Source: JAZDGX01 sp964482205
Lineage (GTDB): Bacteria; Eisenbacteria; RBG-16-71-46; CAIMUX01; WJJG01
Length of the DNA stretch: 64,000 nt
Assembly: GCA_964482205.1 (NCBI GenBank)
Contig: CAYZWI010000005.1
Location: 184,929 to 248,928, forward strand
Direction: 5' to 3'
Shown: piece by piece, positions 1-8,363 of the stretch
Position numbering within the stretch: position 1 is the stretch's first letter
Layout of the letters: each line of letters opens with the position of its first letter
The notes under the pieces: generated by a model
Told to the model about the DNA's origin: nothing
The model's input: the letters and a program-made list of their open reading frames with translations, nothing else
Database searches by the model: none
Program-made: the position numbers and the translations under genes

Positions 1-149
1 CGACCACCATTCTTCCGATCGGCGATGGACTCGCGATCAGTGTCAAGCGGGAGGGGACGGGCGAGTGATGCGCGCGGACTCGGATGCACGCGCATTCAAG
101 CGATGCGCTCACGCTGAAGCGGCAGCTTCAGGCGGCGCAGTGCACACGA

Positions 150-896
150 TCACGCGCCCGGCTGCACAAACAGAGGCAGGCGAATCCTCGAGAGCCTTTC
201 GTAATATGCGGCCTGCGTGGCGAAGGTGAGCGGAACGGTCACGAACAGTCCCAGGCCGAGCGGGATCGCGCCGAGAAGGTTGATCGTGATCAGGACGAGC
301 CACAGCAGAAAGTAGTCCGCCTTGTAACCGCGCATCATCCGCCAGCTCACGCGTAACGCTTCCACCGCATCCAGGTTTCGGTCCATCACGAGCAGCGCCC
401 ACTGCGACAAGGCGAGCGCGAACACGATGCCGGGAACGATCAGCAAGAAGATTCCGCAGGCGACGATCGCTTGCACGAGGACGAGCCCGATGACGATGGG
501 GACGAAGCGCTGAAACGGGGCAAAGAAGGTGGAGAAGGGCACGGGCTGCCTGCGCAGAATGCGCAGCGCGGCATAGAGGATCCCGACGGAGAAAATCCCA
601 TCGAGCAGGACGAAGATCGACCCGAGGACGAGCCGCTGAAGCGGATGCAGGAAATCGGGCGTGATCGCCTTCCCGAGAGCGAAGCTGCCGCCGAGCATGA
701 GCGCAACCATGCCGATGAGCGGAATCTTCAGCAGGTGGAATCCGATCAGGATGAGCGGCTCGCGCTTCAAGGCATCCCAACCGTCATGAAGCGCAAGGCT
801 GAGGATGTTCTCGTCCGCAGGCGGCGCTTGATTCTGCGGCAGCGCATGCGATCCATCGATATTCGTGGGCGGCAGTCCAGGCTGTTGTTGATCCAT
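150..896 (-). CDS. integral membrane protein, DUF975/GPDPase-membrane-domain-like
   Basis: A 248-residue protein with a hydrophilic N-terminus of about 40 residues (Pro/Gln-rich), followed by four or more hydrophobic stretches near residues 46-75, 87-110, 130-168 and 193-218. The segment around VPGIVFALALSQWALLVM, the conserved downstream 'DAVEALRVSWRMMRG' and the C-terminal 'PLTFATQAAYYERL' resemble the large group of bacterial membrane proteins with DUF975 or glycerophosphodiesterase-membrane-type domains. No catalytic motif is seen. GGGAGA lies nine bases before the ATG. It stands alone, divergent from the glycosyltransferase gene at 1177. The molecular role is unknown; inner-membrane location is well supported by the hydrophobicity. 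Confidence 0.75.
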   Translation of the reverse strand: MDQQQPGLPPTNIDGSHALPQNQAPPADENILSLALHDGWDALKREPLILIGFHLLKIPLIGMVALMLGGSFALGKAITPDFLHPLQRLVLGSIFVLLDGIFSVGILYAALRILRRQPVPFSTFFAPFQRFVPIVIGLVLVQAIVACGIFLLIVPGIVFALALSQWALLVMDRNLDAVEALRVSWRMMRGYKADYFLLWLVLITINLLGAIPLGLGLFVTVPLTFATQAAYYERLSRIRLPLFVQPGA

Positions 897-1176
897 GGCC
901 CTGGTTCTCCCATCGGCCGATCGTCAATTTGGTTGCCGCCCGATTCGAAAGGCGGATCACCAAACCAGCGGAGCCGGCCAGGATGCCGTCGTAGCCGTCC
1001 GGCCAGCTCGCGCGCTCGGGCCATGATACGGCCGATGGGCCGGCGAAGTTACCGGGTTCGGTCCTCCGGAGAAGGCGGTAGAATCCGGCGCTACCACCTG
1101 GCACGAGCGTTCCAGCCGCGGTTTCGGCTGCGCGCTGTGCGTCGAGACGGGTCGCCCGAATGCGAAGAGGAGCGGA
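897..1176. other. divergent intergenic region
   Basis: These 280 bases separate the minus-strand membrane protein from the plus-strand GT4 gene and show no credible gene. A perfect 10-bp palindrome ATCGGCCGAT lies at 914-923. A TAGAAT hexamer at 1079-1084 could be a -10 box for the GT4 gene, but the matching -35 (TTCGGT) is poor. Promoter assignment here is weak. Confidence 0.3.
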
Positions 1177-2358
1177 GTGCGCGTCCTTCACCTCATCAAA
1201 GCCACGGGTTTGGCGGGAGCCGAGCGCCATCTGCTCGATTTGCTGCCGGGTCTGCGCGCCCGCGGCTGCGACGCCCGCGCGATCGTGCTCGATGAACGCG
1301 CGGACCCGGCGTGCGAGTTTCTCGAAGCGTTGCGCGCGCGCGAGGTTCCCGCCGAGCGATGCCCCATCCACGCCGACTTCGACCCGGCGCTCGTCGTCCG
1401 TTTGTGGAAACGCTTCCGGCACGCGCAGCCGGACATCGTGCACACGCATCTCATTCATGCGGACCTGCACGGAACCTGGGCGGCGCGCTGGGCGAACGTG
1501 CCCGCGGTGGTGACGACTCGCCACAATCCCGATGCCTTCCGCCATCGCGCGTCGATGCGAGCGCTGAACCGCGCGATCTGGTCGCGCGTGGACATGGGCA
1601 TTGCCGTTTCGGAATCGCTGGTCGCTTTCAGTCGCGAAACGGAAGGGGCGCTCGTACCACTGCGCGTCATCCATCATGGAATCGGCGGGGTCGAGCGCAA
1701 GGACCCGGCGCGTGTTCGCGCGCAATTAGGCCTTCCGCAAGATGCAATCGTGGTCGGCATGGTGTGCCGCTTGACCAGGCAGAAGGGAGTGGAGTACGGA
1801 CTGCGCGCCTTCTGCGAGGCGGCGGCTCGATGGGCGGGTCAATCGGCAGGTCACTTGGCGCATGAATCGCCGAGTGGTGGCCGCCCGCCCGATTTGGCGG
1901 GCGCCGTGCTTGCTATAGCAGGCGACGGACCGGAACGGAGGCGGCTCGAAGGCATCGCGGCCGAATGCGGCGAGTGGCGAGAGCGCATTCGTTTCCTCGG
2001 TTGGCGGGCGGACGCGAATGAGGTTCTCGACGCGCTCGACATTCTCATGGCGCCGAGTTTGTGGGAAGGATTCGGGCTCGTGGTGCTGGAAGCGATGGCA
2101 CGAGGGATACCGGTTCTCGCAAGCCATGTGGCCTCGCTGCCGGAGCTGGTCGTCGATGGAGAGACGGGCCTGCTCGTCCCGCCGGCCGATGTGCATGCGC
2201 TCGCCGGCGCGCTCGCGCGTCTGCTCTCGGATGCGAGCCTGCGCGCGCAATTGGGAAGCGCGGCGGGCGTGCGGGCGCGCGATGCATTCTCCTTGCCTCG
2301 CATGATCGAAGAGACGCTCGAGGCGTATCGAGAGGCGCTCGACGCCGAGGAGATATAG
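1177..2358 (+). CDS. GT4-family glycosyltransferase
   Basis: A 393-residue GT-B glycosyltransferase of family GT4. The N-terminal Rossmann half begins 'HLIKATGLAGAERHLLDLL', the usual glycine-rich acceptor-side loop, and contains HTHLIHADLHG near residue 95. The nucleotide-sugar half starts at 'VVGMVCRLTRQKGVEYGL' (about residue 193) and carries GDGPER and the E-x7-E signature in WEGFGLVVLEAMARGIPV near residue 305, followed by 'GLLVPPADV'. It transfers a sugar from an NDP- or GDP-sugar to a lipid- or polysaccharide-linked acceptor at the inner face of the cytoplasmic membrane; substrate cannot be read from sequence. The GTG start is preferred because GAGGAG lies four bases upstream and the conserved beta-strand begins at residue 2. 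The next gene starts six bases after its stop, so the two are probably co-transcribed. Confidence 0.9.
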   Translation: MRVLHLIKATGLAGAERHLLDLLPGLRARGCDARAIVLDERADPACEFLEALRAREVPAERCPIHADFDPALVVRLWKRFRHAQPDIVHTHLIHADLHGTWAARWANVPAVVTTRHNPDAFRHRASMRALNRAIWSRVDMGIAVSESLVAFSRETEGALVPLRVIHHGIGGVERKDPARVRAQLGLPQDAIVVGMVCRLTRQKGVEYGLRAFCEAAARWAGQSAGHLAHESPSGGRPPDLAGAVLAIAGDGPERRRLEGIAAECGEWRERIRFLGWRADANEVLDALDILMAPSLWEGFGLVVLEAMARGIPVLASHVASLPELVVDGETGLLVPPADVHALAGALARLLSDASLRAQLGSAAGVRARDAFSLPRMIEETLEAYREALDAEEI

Positions 2359-2364
2359 CGACCC

Positions 2365-3588
2365 ATGTCTTTCGATATCCGCTACACCAATGCGGCCATC
2401 ACGCAGCCTACCCCGATGGTGGACGAGAAGCGCGTGCGCGCGAACATCGCGCGGATGGCAGTGAAGGCCGCGCGCGTGGGCGTGCGCTTGCGGCCGCACT
2501 TCAAGACGCATCAATCGGCCGCGATCGGCGAATGGTTCCGGGATTGCGGAGTGGAAGCGATCACCGTCTCTTCTGTGACGATGGCCTCGTACTTTGCGGA
2601 ACACAACTGGAAGGACATCACGATCGCGGTTCCCATCAATGTGCGGGAGGCGGATGCGATCGCGGAGCTGGCAAAGAAGATCGATCTTGGGTTGCTGTTC
2701 GATTCCATCGAGGCGGTGACTGCCATCGAAAGCGCATTGTCTGCTGCTGGGGCGCGCGGCGACAGTCGCGCCAGCGGCCCACCGCACGATGGCGTCGTAC
2801 GCGCGTGGATCAAGATCGATGCGGGCTATGGCCGGGTGGGAGTGCGTTGGGACAGGAGCGGGGAGATCCTCGCCGTCGCGCGCGCGATTTCGGGCTGCCG
2901 GAGGCTTCGCTTCGAAGGCATCCTGACGCACAGCGGGCACAGCTATCGGCAGGAAGACATCGCCGGCATTCGCCAGGTGCACGAGGAATCGCTCGCGCGA
3001 ATGCGGGCGGTGCGGGAGATGCTGGGCACCCGGGTCAGGCAGGACGCTTCAGCGATGAAGCGAAGCGAGCCTCTCTTCGAGCGCGGTCTCATCTCCATTG
3101 GCGATACGCCCACCTGCAGCACGATGGAATCCTTCCCCGGCGTGGACGAAATCCGGCCGGGCAATTTCGTCTTCTTCGATGTGATGCAATGGCGACTCGG
3201 TGTATGCGGGCCCGCCGATCTCGGCATGGCGCTCGCGTGCCCCGTGATCGGCGTGTATCCGCAACGCGGCGCGATCGCGCTGTACGGGGGATCGGCGCAT
3301 CTGTCGAGCGAGAGAGTGATGGTGCGCGCGAGAGAGGGCGGCGAAGAAAGAATCGTGTTTGGGTATCTCGCGAACTTCGCCGGCGGCGAAACGCTCGGCG
3401 TTCCGGATGCGCGCCTGCCTGTCGTCAACTTGACGCAGGAACACGGGATCGTTCTCGCGCCGCCCGATGCATGCGCGCATGTGACTGCGGGCGATCTCGT
3501 GCTCGTGTATCCGGCGCACTCCTGCCTCACGGCCGCCATGCACCGGGAATATGTGACGACGATAGGGGAGAGGGTGGGGAGGATGTAG
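2365..3588 (+). CDS. D-threonine aldolase / D-serine dehydratase-like PLP enzyme
   Basis: A 407-residue fold-III PLP enzyme with an alanine-racemase-like N-terminal TIM barrel and a D-serine-dehydratase-like C-terminal beta domain. 'RPHFKTHQS' (Lys47) supplies the PLP Schiff-base lysine. Near the C-terminus 'YPAHSCLTA' gives the His-x-Cys pair that binds the catalytic metal (Zn or Mn) in eukaryotic-type D-serine dehydratase and D-threonine aldolase. 'GDTPTCSTME' is the usual phosphate-binding region. Likely reactions are D-serine to pyruvate plus ammonia, or D-threonine to glycine plus acetaldehyde; sequence alone does not separate these. Cytoplasmic. It begins six bases after the GT4 gene, with GAGGAG inside the end of that gene, implying an operon, although a shared pathway is not evident. 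Confidence 0.85.
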   Translation: MSFDIRYTNAAITQPTPMVDEKRVRANIARMAVKAARVGVRLRPHFKTHQSAAIGEWFRDCGVEAITVSSVTMASYFAEHNWKDITIAVPINVREADAIAELAKKIDLGLLFDSIEAVTAIESALSAAGARGDSRASGPPHDGVVRAWIKIDAGYGRVGVRWDRSGEILAVARAISGCRRLRFEGILTHSGHSYRQEDIAGIRQVHEESLARMRAVREMLGTRVRQDASAMKRSEPLFERGLISIGDTPTCSTMESFPGVDEIRPGNFVFFDVMQWRLGVCGPADLGMALACPVIGVYPQRGAIALYGGSAHLSSERVMVRAREGGEERIVFGYLANFAGGETLGVPDARLPVVNLTQEHGIVLAPPDACAHVTAGDLVLVYPAHSCLTAAMHREYVTTIGERVGRM

Positions 3589-3799
3589 GCGACGAGACGG
3601 CGGCGACTTGATTGCCCCTCTCGCCTGTGAGCCAGCCGCAAACCTGCAATTTCCCCTTGATGGAGAGAAGTCCCGGCGTAGGCTGCCCGTGCGTCGATAC
3701 CAGGTTCCGGAGAGAGGAACGCGACCTCGAATCATCAAACGCGATGAGTGAACTTGAGGCAGATGTGCCAAATCTCGGATGCAATCAAAGGAGGAACGC

Positions 3800-5470
3800 A
3801 TGCAGGGGTGCGCCAAGCCTGGTGACAATAGCCGAGATTGGACGAGCAAATTCAGAAGGCAATCACGGGACAAGCGTACTGGCTGCCGAAATGCGCCTCC
3901 TTGGACATGGCTTCTTGCATTGATCCTGTTGGTCCCGATTCCCTTGGCCTGCGGCGATGACGACGATGGTGAGACGGTGCCGGACACGACGCCGCCCGCG
4001 GCAGTCACGGACCTGGCGATCGCCGCAGTGACGGACACATCCGCGACCCTCACATGGCACGCTCCCGGCGACGACGGCATGACGGGCACGGCGGACGCGT
4101 ACGATATTCGCTGGGCGACCGACCCGATTACCGCCGGCACATGGAACGAGGCGATACCAGCCACGGATCCGCCAGAGCCGCATGCGGCCGGTGCAGCCGA
4201 AATGTTCCTCGTTGAAGGGCTGACGCCCAGGACCGTCTACCACTTCGCCCTGAAAGCGAAAGACGAGAGCCACAACTGGTCCGGTTTGTCGAATGCGCCG
4301 ACCGACACGACGAGCGGGGGTTTGCTTGTGGTCGATCCGGACACGCTCGACTTCGGCCTGGAGCAGACCGAGCTTTCGTTCACGATCAGGAATCTGGGCA
4401 CGGGTACGCTCGCCTGGTCGGTGACGACGGATCATGCCTGGATGAGCGCAAACCCATCAAGCGGAAGCACGACGATCGAAGAAGACCAGGTGACCGTCAC
4501 CGTGAATCGAACGGGATTGGACGCGGGGTATTATTGGGGGATGGTGACGGTGACGCCGGGAAGCGGAACGATCCAGCATGTCAGCGTTAGCTTGGAGGTG
4601 AGCGGGGGTCCTGTCCCGGAAGACATGACTCTCGTTCCGGCCGGGTCGTACCTCATGGGTGACGGCGTGGCGCAATGCGGAGAAGATGAACATCAGGTGA
4701 CGCTGACCCATAGCTTCTACCTTGGTAAGCACGAAGTCACGAACCAGGAATACCGGGACGCACTCCAGTGGGCCTACGATCAGGGTTATGTCACCGCGAC
4801 CACATCGGCGGTAGACGACAATCTGGATGGCAGCGCCGAACTCCTCGTCGCGCTCGCCGGCTCCTTCTGCCAAATCTCCTTCTCCGGAGGCGCATTCACC
4901 GTTGAGGCGGGGATGGAAGACCATCCGATGGTCTATGTCTCCTGGTTCGGGGCAGCGGCGTACTGCGATTGGCTGAGCATGCAGGCTGGCCTGGCGCGCG
5001 CCTACGATCATTCCACCTGGCAATGCAACCATGGCGACCCGTATGGAGCAACAGGCTATCGTCTGCCGACGGACGCAGAATGGGAGTATGCCGCACAGTA
5101 TGACGACGAGCGAATCTACCCCTGGGGGAACGAGGCTCCGGATCCGGATTGCAGCCGGGCGAACTTATGGGGCTGCCTGCATTCGACCGGTTCCGTTGGC
5201 CGCTATCCTGCCGCGCCGGCCGTCTTGGACTTGTACGACATGATCGGGAATGTATTCGAGTGGTGCAATGATTGGCATCAATGTGATCTTGGGCCGACAG
5301 CTGTGACCGATCCGGTGGGTCCGGCCGCGGGCGAAGATCGGGTGTTGCGCGGCGGCTCGTGGATGCGCGGGGACATCGACTACCGGCGCTGCGCCGTCCG
5401 ATACAGGAATAACGTCGGCCCGTTCTACTCGATCACCGATGTGGGTCTCCGGTGTGCCCGCAGTCAGTGA
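3800..5470 (+). CDS. lipoprotein with FN3, BACON-like and FGE-sulfatase-fold domains
   Basis: 556 residues from the ATG at 3800, chosen because AAAGGAGG sits five bases upstream; an in-frame ATG at 3779 precedes that ribosome site and is unlikely. A membrane-spanning signal ends in the lipobox PLAC (Cys51), followed by an Asp-rich spacer. Residues about 62-168 form a fibronectin-type-III domain, about 175-268 a BACON/choice-of-anchor-like beta domain, and about 275-556 the formylglycine-generating-enzyme (FGE/SUMF1) fold: VPAGSYLMGD, KHEVTNQEY, GYRLPTDAEWEYAA, YPWGNE, MIGNVFEW, LRGGSW and GLRCA. After GGSW the sequence reads MRGDIDYRRCAVR, so the two catalytic cysteines of true FGE appear to be missing. 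It is therefore probably a non-catalytic binding or structural member anchored in the outer or cytoplasmic membrane, not a sulfatase activator. Confidence 0.85.
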   Translation: MQGCAKPGDNSRDWTSKFRRQSRDKRTGCRNAPPWTWLLALILLVPIPLACGDDDDGETVPDTTPPAAVTDLAIAAVTDTSATLTWHAPGDDGMTGTADAYDIRWATDPITAGTWNEAIPATDPPEPHAAGAAEMFLVEGLTPRTVYHFALKAKDESHNWSGLSNAPTDTTSGGLLVVDPDTLDFGLEQTELSFTIRNLGTGTLAWSVTTDHAWMSANPSSGSTTIEEDQVTVTVNRTGLDAGYYWGMVTVTPGSGTIQHVSVSLEVSGGPVPEDMTLVPAGSYLMGDGVAQCGEDEHQVTLTHSFYLGKHEVTNQEYRDALQWAYDQGYVTATTSAVDDNLDGSAELLVALAGSFCQISFSGGAFTVEAGMEDHPMVYVSWFGAAAYCDWLSMQAGLARAYDHSTWQCNHGDPYGATGYRLPTDAEWEYAAQYDDERIYPWGNEAPDPDCSRANLWGCLHSTGSVGRYPAAPAVLDLYDMIGNVFEWCNDWHQCDLGPTAVTDPVGPAAGEDRVLRGGSWMRGDIDYRRCAVRYRNNVGPFYSITDVGLRCARSQ

Positions 5471-5843
5471 TTCCGAGTTCTGGAATCCTGTGTTCTGGAT
5501 TCAGGTACTCAGCGGACCGGGGGCCAGGTGCTCGGACCCCGGACGGCAGCGCGCCCCCGGGCTTGCGGCCTCTCGTCCCCTCGGCCCATAATCCCCGAGC
5601 ACTGGGCCACACACGCTTGGCATTCAGGCCGGGAACGGTCAAAGGGGTCGAGAGATGCGCGCCATTGTCGAGGCCGACCGAGGCAGCGCCGGCGGGAGAG
5701 AGCCGCAAGGCCGTGAAGAGCGGTCAAGGCCGTGCATCGCCGCAAATGGGCCCATCAATGCCAGCGACCTCGCCCCCAACGAGCGCACCGCCGCCAGCGA
5801 GCCCGCCATCCCCTCTTCAGCCCCGCGCGCGGGCGCGCATCCT
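5471..5843. other. intergenic region with imperfect hairpin
   Basis: No convincing gene lies here. Just after the lipoprotein stop, GAATCC (5483-5488) and GGATTC (5497-5502) form an inverted repeat that extends imperfectly to 5480-5505; it could end the upstream transcript but has no T tract. An in-frame ATG at 5655 preceded by AAAGGGG would lengthen the following glycosyltransferase by 63 low-complexity residues. Confidence 0.35.
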
Positions 5844-6635
5844 ATGATTCCCCTCTCGGTCGTCATCATCGCCTTCAATGAGGAGAGCAACATCGAGAGG
5901 TGCCTGCAATCGGTGCGGGACATTGCCGACGAAATCGTCGTGCTGGATTCCTTCAGCACGGATCGCACGCAAGCCATCTGCGAACGATACGGAGTGCGCT
6001 TCTTCCAGCACGCGTTCGACGGGTACATCCAGCAGAAGAATCGCGCCTTGACCTTCGCTTCCCATCCGCACGTGCTGTCACTGGACGCGGACGAAGCGCT
6101 GGATGAGCGCTTGAGAGAGTCGATTCGCGAGGTGAAGCACGACTTTCGCAAAGACGGGTATTACCTGAATCGGCTCACGAACTACTGCGGCCGCTGGGTG
6201 AAGCACTGCGGGTGGTACCCGGACCGGAAGCTGCGACTGTGGGATTCCCGCAGGGGCGAATGGCGAGGGACCAATCCCCACGACAAGTACGAGATGTTCG
6301 CGGGAAACGGGAACACGGGCCGTCTGAAGGGCAACATCCTGCACTACAGCTATCATTCCGTGGAGGATCACTACGAGCGGGTGGAGCGCTTTTCGGATAT
6401 CGCCGCGCGGGCCCATTTCGAGAAGGGGCGCAAGGCCCATGCATGGCAGGTGCTGTTGCATCCGGTGGCGAAGTTTCTCGATCACTACATCGTCAAGCTG
6501 GGCGTGCTGGACGGAAGGACCGGCTATCGGATTTCCCGCGCCGCCGCCTATGGAACCTATCTGAAGTACAAGAAGCTGAGGATGCTCCACGAAGAGGCGT
6601 CGCCGGGAGCGAGGCGGCAACGGCGGGCCCGATGA
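5844..6635 (+). CDS. GT2 glycosyltransferase, WaaE/KdtX-like
   Basis: 263 residues from the ATG at 5844, where the conserved 'IPLSVVIIAFNEESNI' of GT-A family 2 enzymes begins. 'DEIVVLDSFSTDRTQ' and SLDADEAL supply the nucleotide-binding Asp and the DxD metal site, and 'LNRLTNYCGRWVKHCGWYPD' plus 'KLRLW' match the WaaE/KdtX-type lipopolysaccharide core beta-glucosyltransferase group. It probably adds a hexose to LPS core or another cell-surface glycan at the cytoplasmic membrane. No good ribosome site precedes 5844, so the longer form from 5655 cannot be excluded. Its stop overlaps the heptosyltransferase start in an ATGA, which couples translation and supports a shared LPS role. Confidence 0.85.
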   Translation: MIPLSVVIIAFNEESNIERCLQSVRDIADEIVVLDSFSTDRTQAICERYGVRFFQHAFDGYIQQKNRALTFASHPHVLSLDADEALDERLRESIREVKHDFRKDGYYLNRLTNYCGRWVKHCGWYPDRKLRLWDSRRGEWRGTNPHDKYEMFAGNGNTGRLKGNILHYSYHSVEDHYERVERFSDIAARAHFEKGRKAHAWQVLLHPVAKFLDHYIVKLGVLDGRTGYRISRAAAYGTYLKYKKLRMLHEEASPGARRQRRAR

Positions 6636-7648
6636 AATTATTGGTTCGCGCGCCGAATTGGCTCGGGGATGCCGTCATGAGCCTGGGTTTCCTCGGCAAG
6701 CTGGCCGAGGAGTTCCCGGGCGCCGAGATTCATCTGATCGTCAAGGACACGCTCGCCGGTCTCTTCGAGCATGTGCCCGCGGTCACGCGCGTGCACGCTT
6801 TCACCAAGTCGGCGCAGGGCGGTTTCCGCGGCGCGCGCGCGTTCGGGCGGAAGATCGGCGCTCACGGTCCGTTCGATGTCTTCTTCTGCTTGCCGGATTC
6901 ATTCAGCTCGGCGTTCATGGGCGTATTCACGGGCAGCCGGCGCAGGGTCGGATTCCGCGGGCAGTGGCGCTCATTCCTGCTCACCGATGCGTGCCGCAAG
7001 CCGAGTGGTTTGCATCGCGCCGAGGAGTACGCTCATCTCCTCTCACAGCACTGCGGGCACGATGTCGGTCCGCTCACCATCCGCTTGTGCGCGGACTCGG
7101 ACGCGGGTGCGGCGCTCTTGCCCGAGAAGCGACCGGTGATCGTGCTGAATCCCAATTCCGAAGCGCCTTCGCGGCGGACCTCGAGCGAGAAGTGGAGGGC
7201 CGTGGCGCGCGCGCTGCACGAACGTATGCAGGGCAGCCTGGTCGTCATCGGCGGGCCGGGCGACCGTTCGCGCGCGGGCGAAGTCGCCGCGGCGATTGCC
7301 ATGCCTGAGGCGGTGACGGACCTCGCGGGAAAGACGAACTTGGCGCAACTCGCCTCGGTGCTCGCTGCCGCCGACCTCGTCGTCTCCGTCGACTCCGGTC
7401 CCGCGCACATGGCCAATGCGGTCGGGACTCCCACTATCGTGTTCTTCGGCGCGGGCAACGAGGCGAACACCGCCCCTTGCGACAAGCGCAACCTGCGCGT
7501 GTTGCGCGCGCCCGGGCTGGCGTGCGCGCCCTGCTCTTCCAACACCTGCCGCAGCGGATATCCGCCCAAGTGCCTCGAGCAAATCCCCGCGGAATCGGTC
7601 ATGGAGGCGGCGACGGAATTGCTGGGCGGGCGGCTGCGCCGGACTTGA
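6632..7648 (+). CDS. ADP-heptose:LPS heptosyltransferase-like GT9 enzyme
   Basis: 338 residues of glycosyltransferase family 9. The N-terminus 'LLVRAPNWLGDAVMSLGFL' carries the conserved Asp of heptosyltransferases, and the C-terminal half has 'VSVDSGPAHMANAVGTPTIV', the ADP-heptose-binding signature. The tail 'CAPCSSNTCRSGYPPKCLEQI' matches the cysteine-rich end common in WaaF (heptosyltransferase II). It would transfer L-glycero-D-manno-heptose to the Kdo/heptose inner core of LPS in the cytoplasm, which implies a Gram-negative outer membrane. The start overlaps the stop of the upstream GT2 gene by four bases. Length and motifs are typical; WaaF is more likely than WaaC or WaaQ but this is not certain. 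Confidence 0.88.
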   Translation: MKLLVRAPNWLGDAVMSLGFLGKLAEEFPGAEIHLIVKDTLAGLFEHVPAVTRVHAFTKSAQGGFRGARAFGRKIGAHGPFDVFFCLPDSFSSAFMGVFTGSRRRVGFRGQWRSFLLTDACRKPSGLHRAEEYAHLLSQHCGHDVGPLTIRLCADSDAGAALLPEKRPVIVLNPNSEAPSRRTSSEKWRAVARALHERMQGSLVVIGGPGDRSRAGEVAAAIAMPEAVTDLAGKTNLAQLASVLAAADLVVSVDSGPAHMANAVGTPTIVFFGAGNEANTAPCDKRNLRVLRAPGLACAPCSSNTCRSGYPPKCLEQIPAESVMEAATELLGGRLRRT

Positions 7649-7694
7649 CCGCTCGCTCAGCGCGAGAGCTCGACGCCGTGCGCCGCCCGCAGGC

Positions 7695-7850
7695 TCACTG
7701 CCCGCTCGTCTCCGTGCCCGATCCCAATCCCCAGCGGCCGGTCGGCATGTCCGGCTTGTGACAGTGCGTGCACTCGCCCTGAAAGAGGGTGCGGAAGTGG
7801 CTCTCGTTTCCGCCGCGCAAGTGGACCCGGTGCAACATGCGCGCGAATCG
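7695..7850 (-). pseudogene. remnant of a c-type cytochrome
   Basis: On the minus strand a short frame reads '..RVHLRGGNESHFRTLF' then 'QGECTHCHKPDMPTGRWGLG' and stops at 7695. CTHCH (7758-7772) is a perfect CxxCH covalent heme-binding motif followed by KPDMP, as in small or multiheme periplasmic cytochromes c. Upstream, no signal peptide or continuous cytochrome-like frame is found; likely coding matches move between frames, suggesting frameshifts or truncation. It could be chance, but the length of cytochrome-like context makes a decayed gene more likely. Confidence 0.4.
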
Positions 7851-8245
7851 AGGGGCAGGGTGCGGCCGAGGTGTTCGTCGATGCCGATGGCCGTTTGCTC
7901 GGCGAGGACTTCTGCGGCATAGCCGCGAGGGCAAGGAGGCAGTCACACATCACGGCGAGAAGGGAGCGGAAGGCGGAGAGGCGTAAGCAAATGGCCGGCA
8001 GAGGCGCATGTTGGCCTCCGCGTTTCATGCCGGCACGATAGAGGCGGGGTGGCCGTCCGCCTTCGGGCCATCGGCTGAGAAGCGGGCCGGAAAATGGGGG
8101 ATCGAACGGTAAGAGTGATTCCGAGAACGACGGATGGAAGGAGCCGGTCCCCGTTTTCTATTGGAAGCAGGGCTCGGGCGAGTTGCTCCTCTCTTCGGGA
8201 GGCGTAAATCCAGATACCCGTGATGTCAACGGGACGCCGGTCCGC

Positions 8246-8274
8246 TTGACTTCTGTTGCTCCGTTCGGGATTCT
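8246..8274 (+). promoter_or_regulatory. candidate promoter of the nuo operon
   Basis: TTGACT at 8246-8251 (5/6 to the sigma70 -35 consensus), a 17-base spacer, then GATTCT at 8269-8274 (3/6). The start point would be near 8281, giving a leader of roughly 80 bases before nuoA. If correct, the in-frame ATG at 8256 lies upstream of the transcript and cannot be the nuoA start. The -10 is weak. Confidence 0.35.
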
Positions 8275-8363
8275 CCAACCGAGTTCGTTCCTGCGGATCT
8301 CGCATCCGCCTTGTGTTTAGCGCGACACCTGCTCGGTATCGGACCCAGCAAAGGAGAAGCGCG

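Larger units (their letters stand above)
7649..8363. other. gene-poor region upstream of nuoA
   Basis: About 700 bases without an intact gene. The first part holds a c-type cytochrome remnant on the minus strand (separate entry). The rest (about 7950-8240) has short Arg-rich open frames on both strands that match nothing I recognise and look like decayed sequence. The last 120 bases carry the candidate nuo promoter and the nuoA ribosome site. Confidence 0.4.

Noticed and set aside
5655..5843. N-terminal extension of the GT2 glycosyltransferase from the ATG at 5655
   Set aside because: The additional 63 residues are low complexity and precede the conserved family start at 5844. Kept only as an alternative because AAAGGGG lies before 5655.
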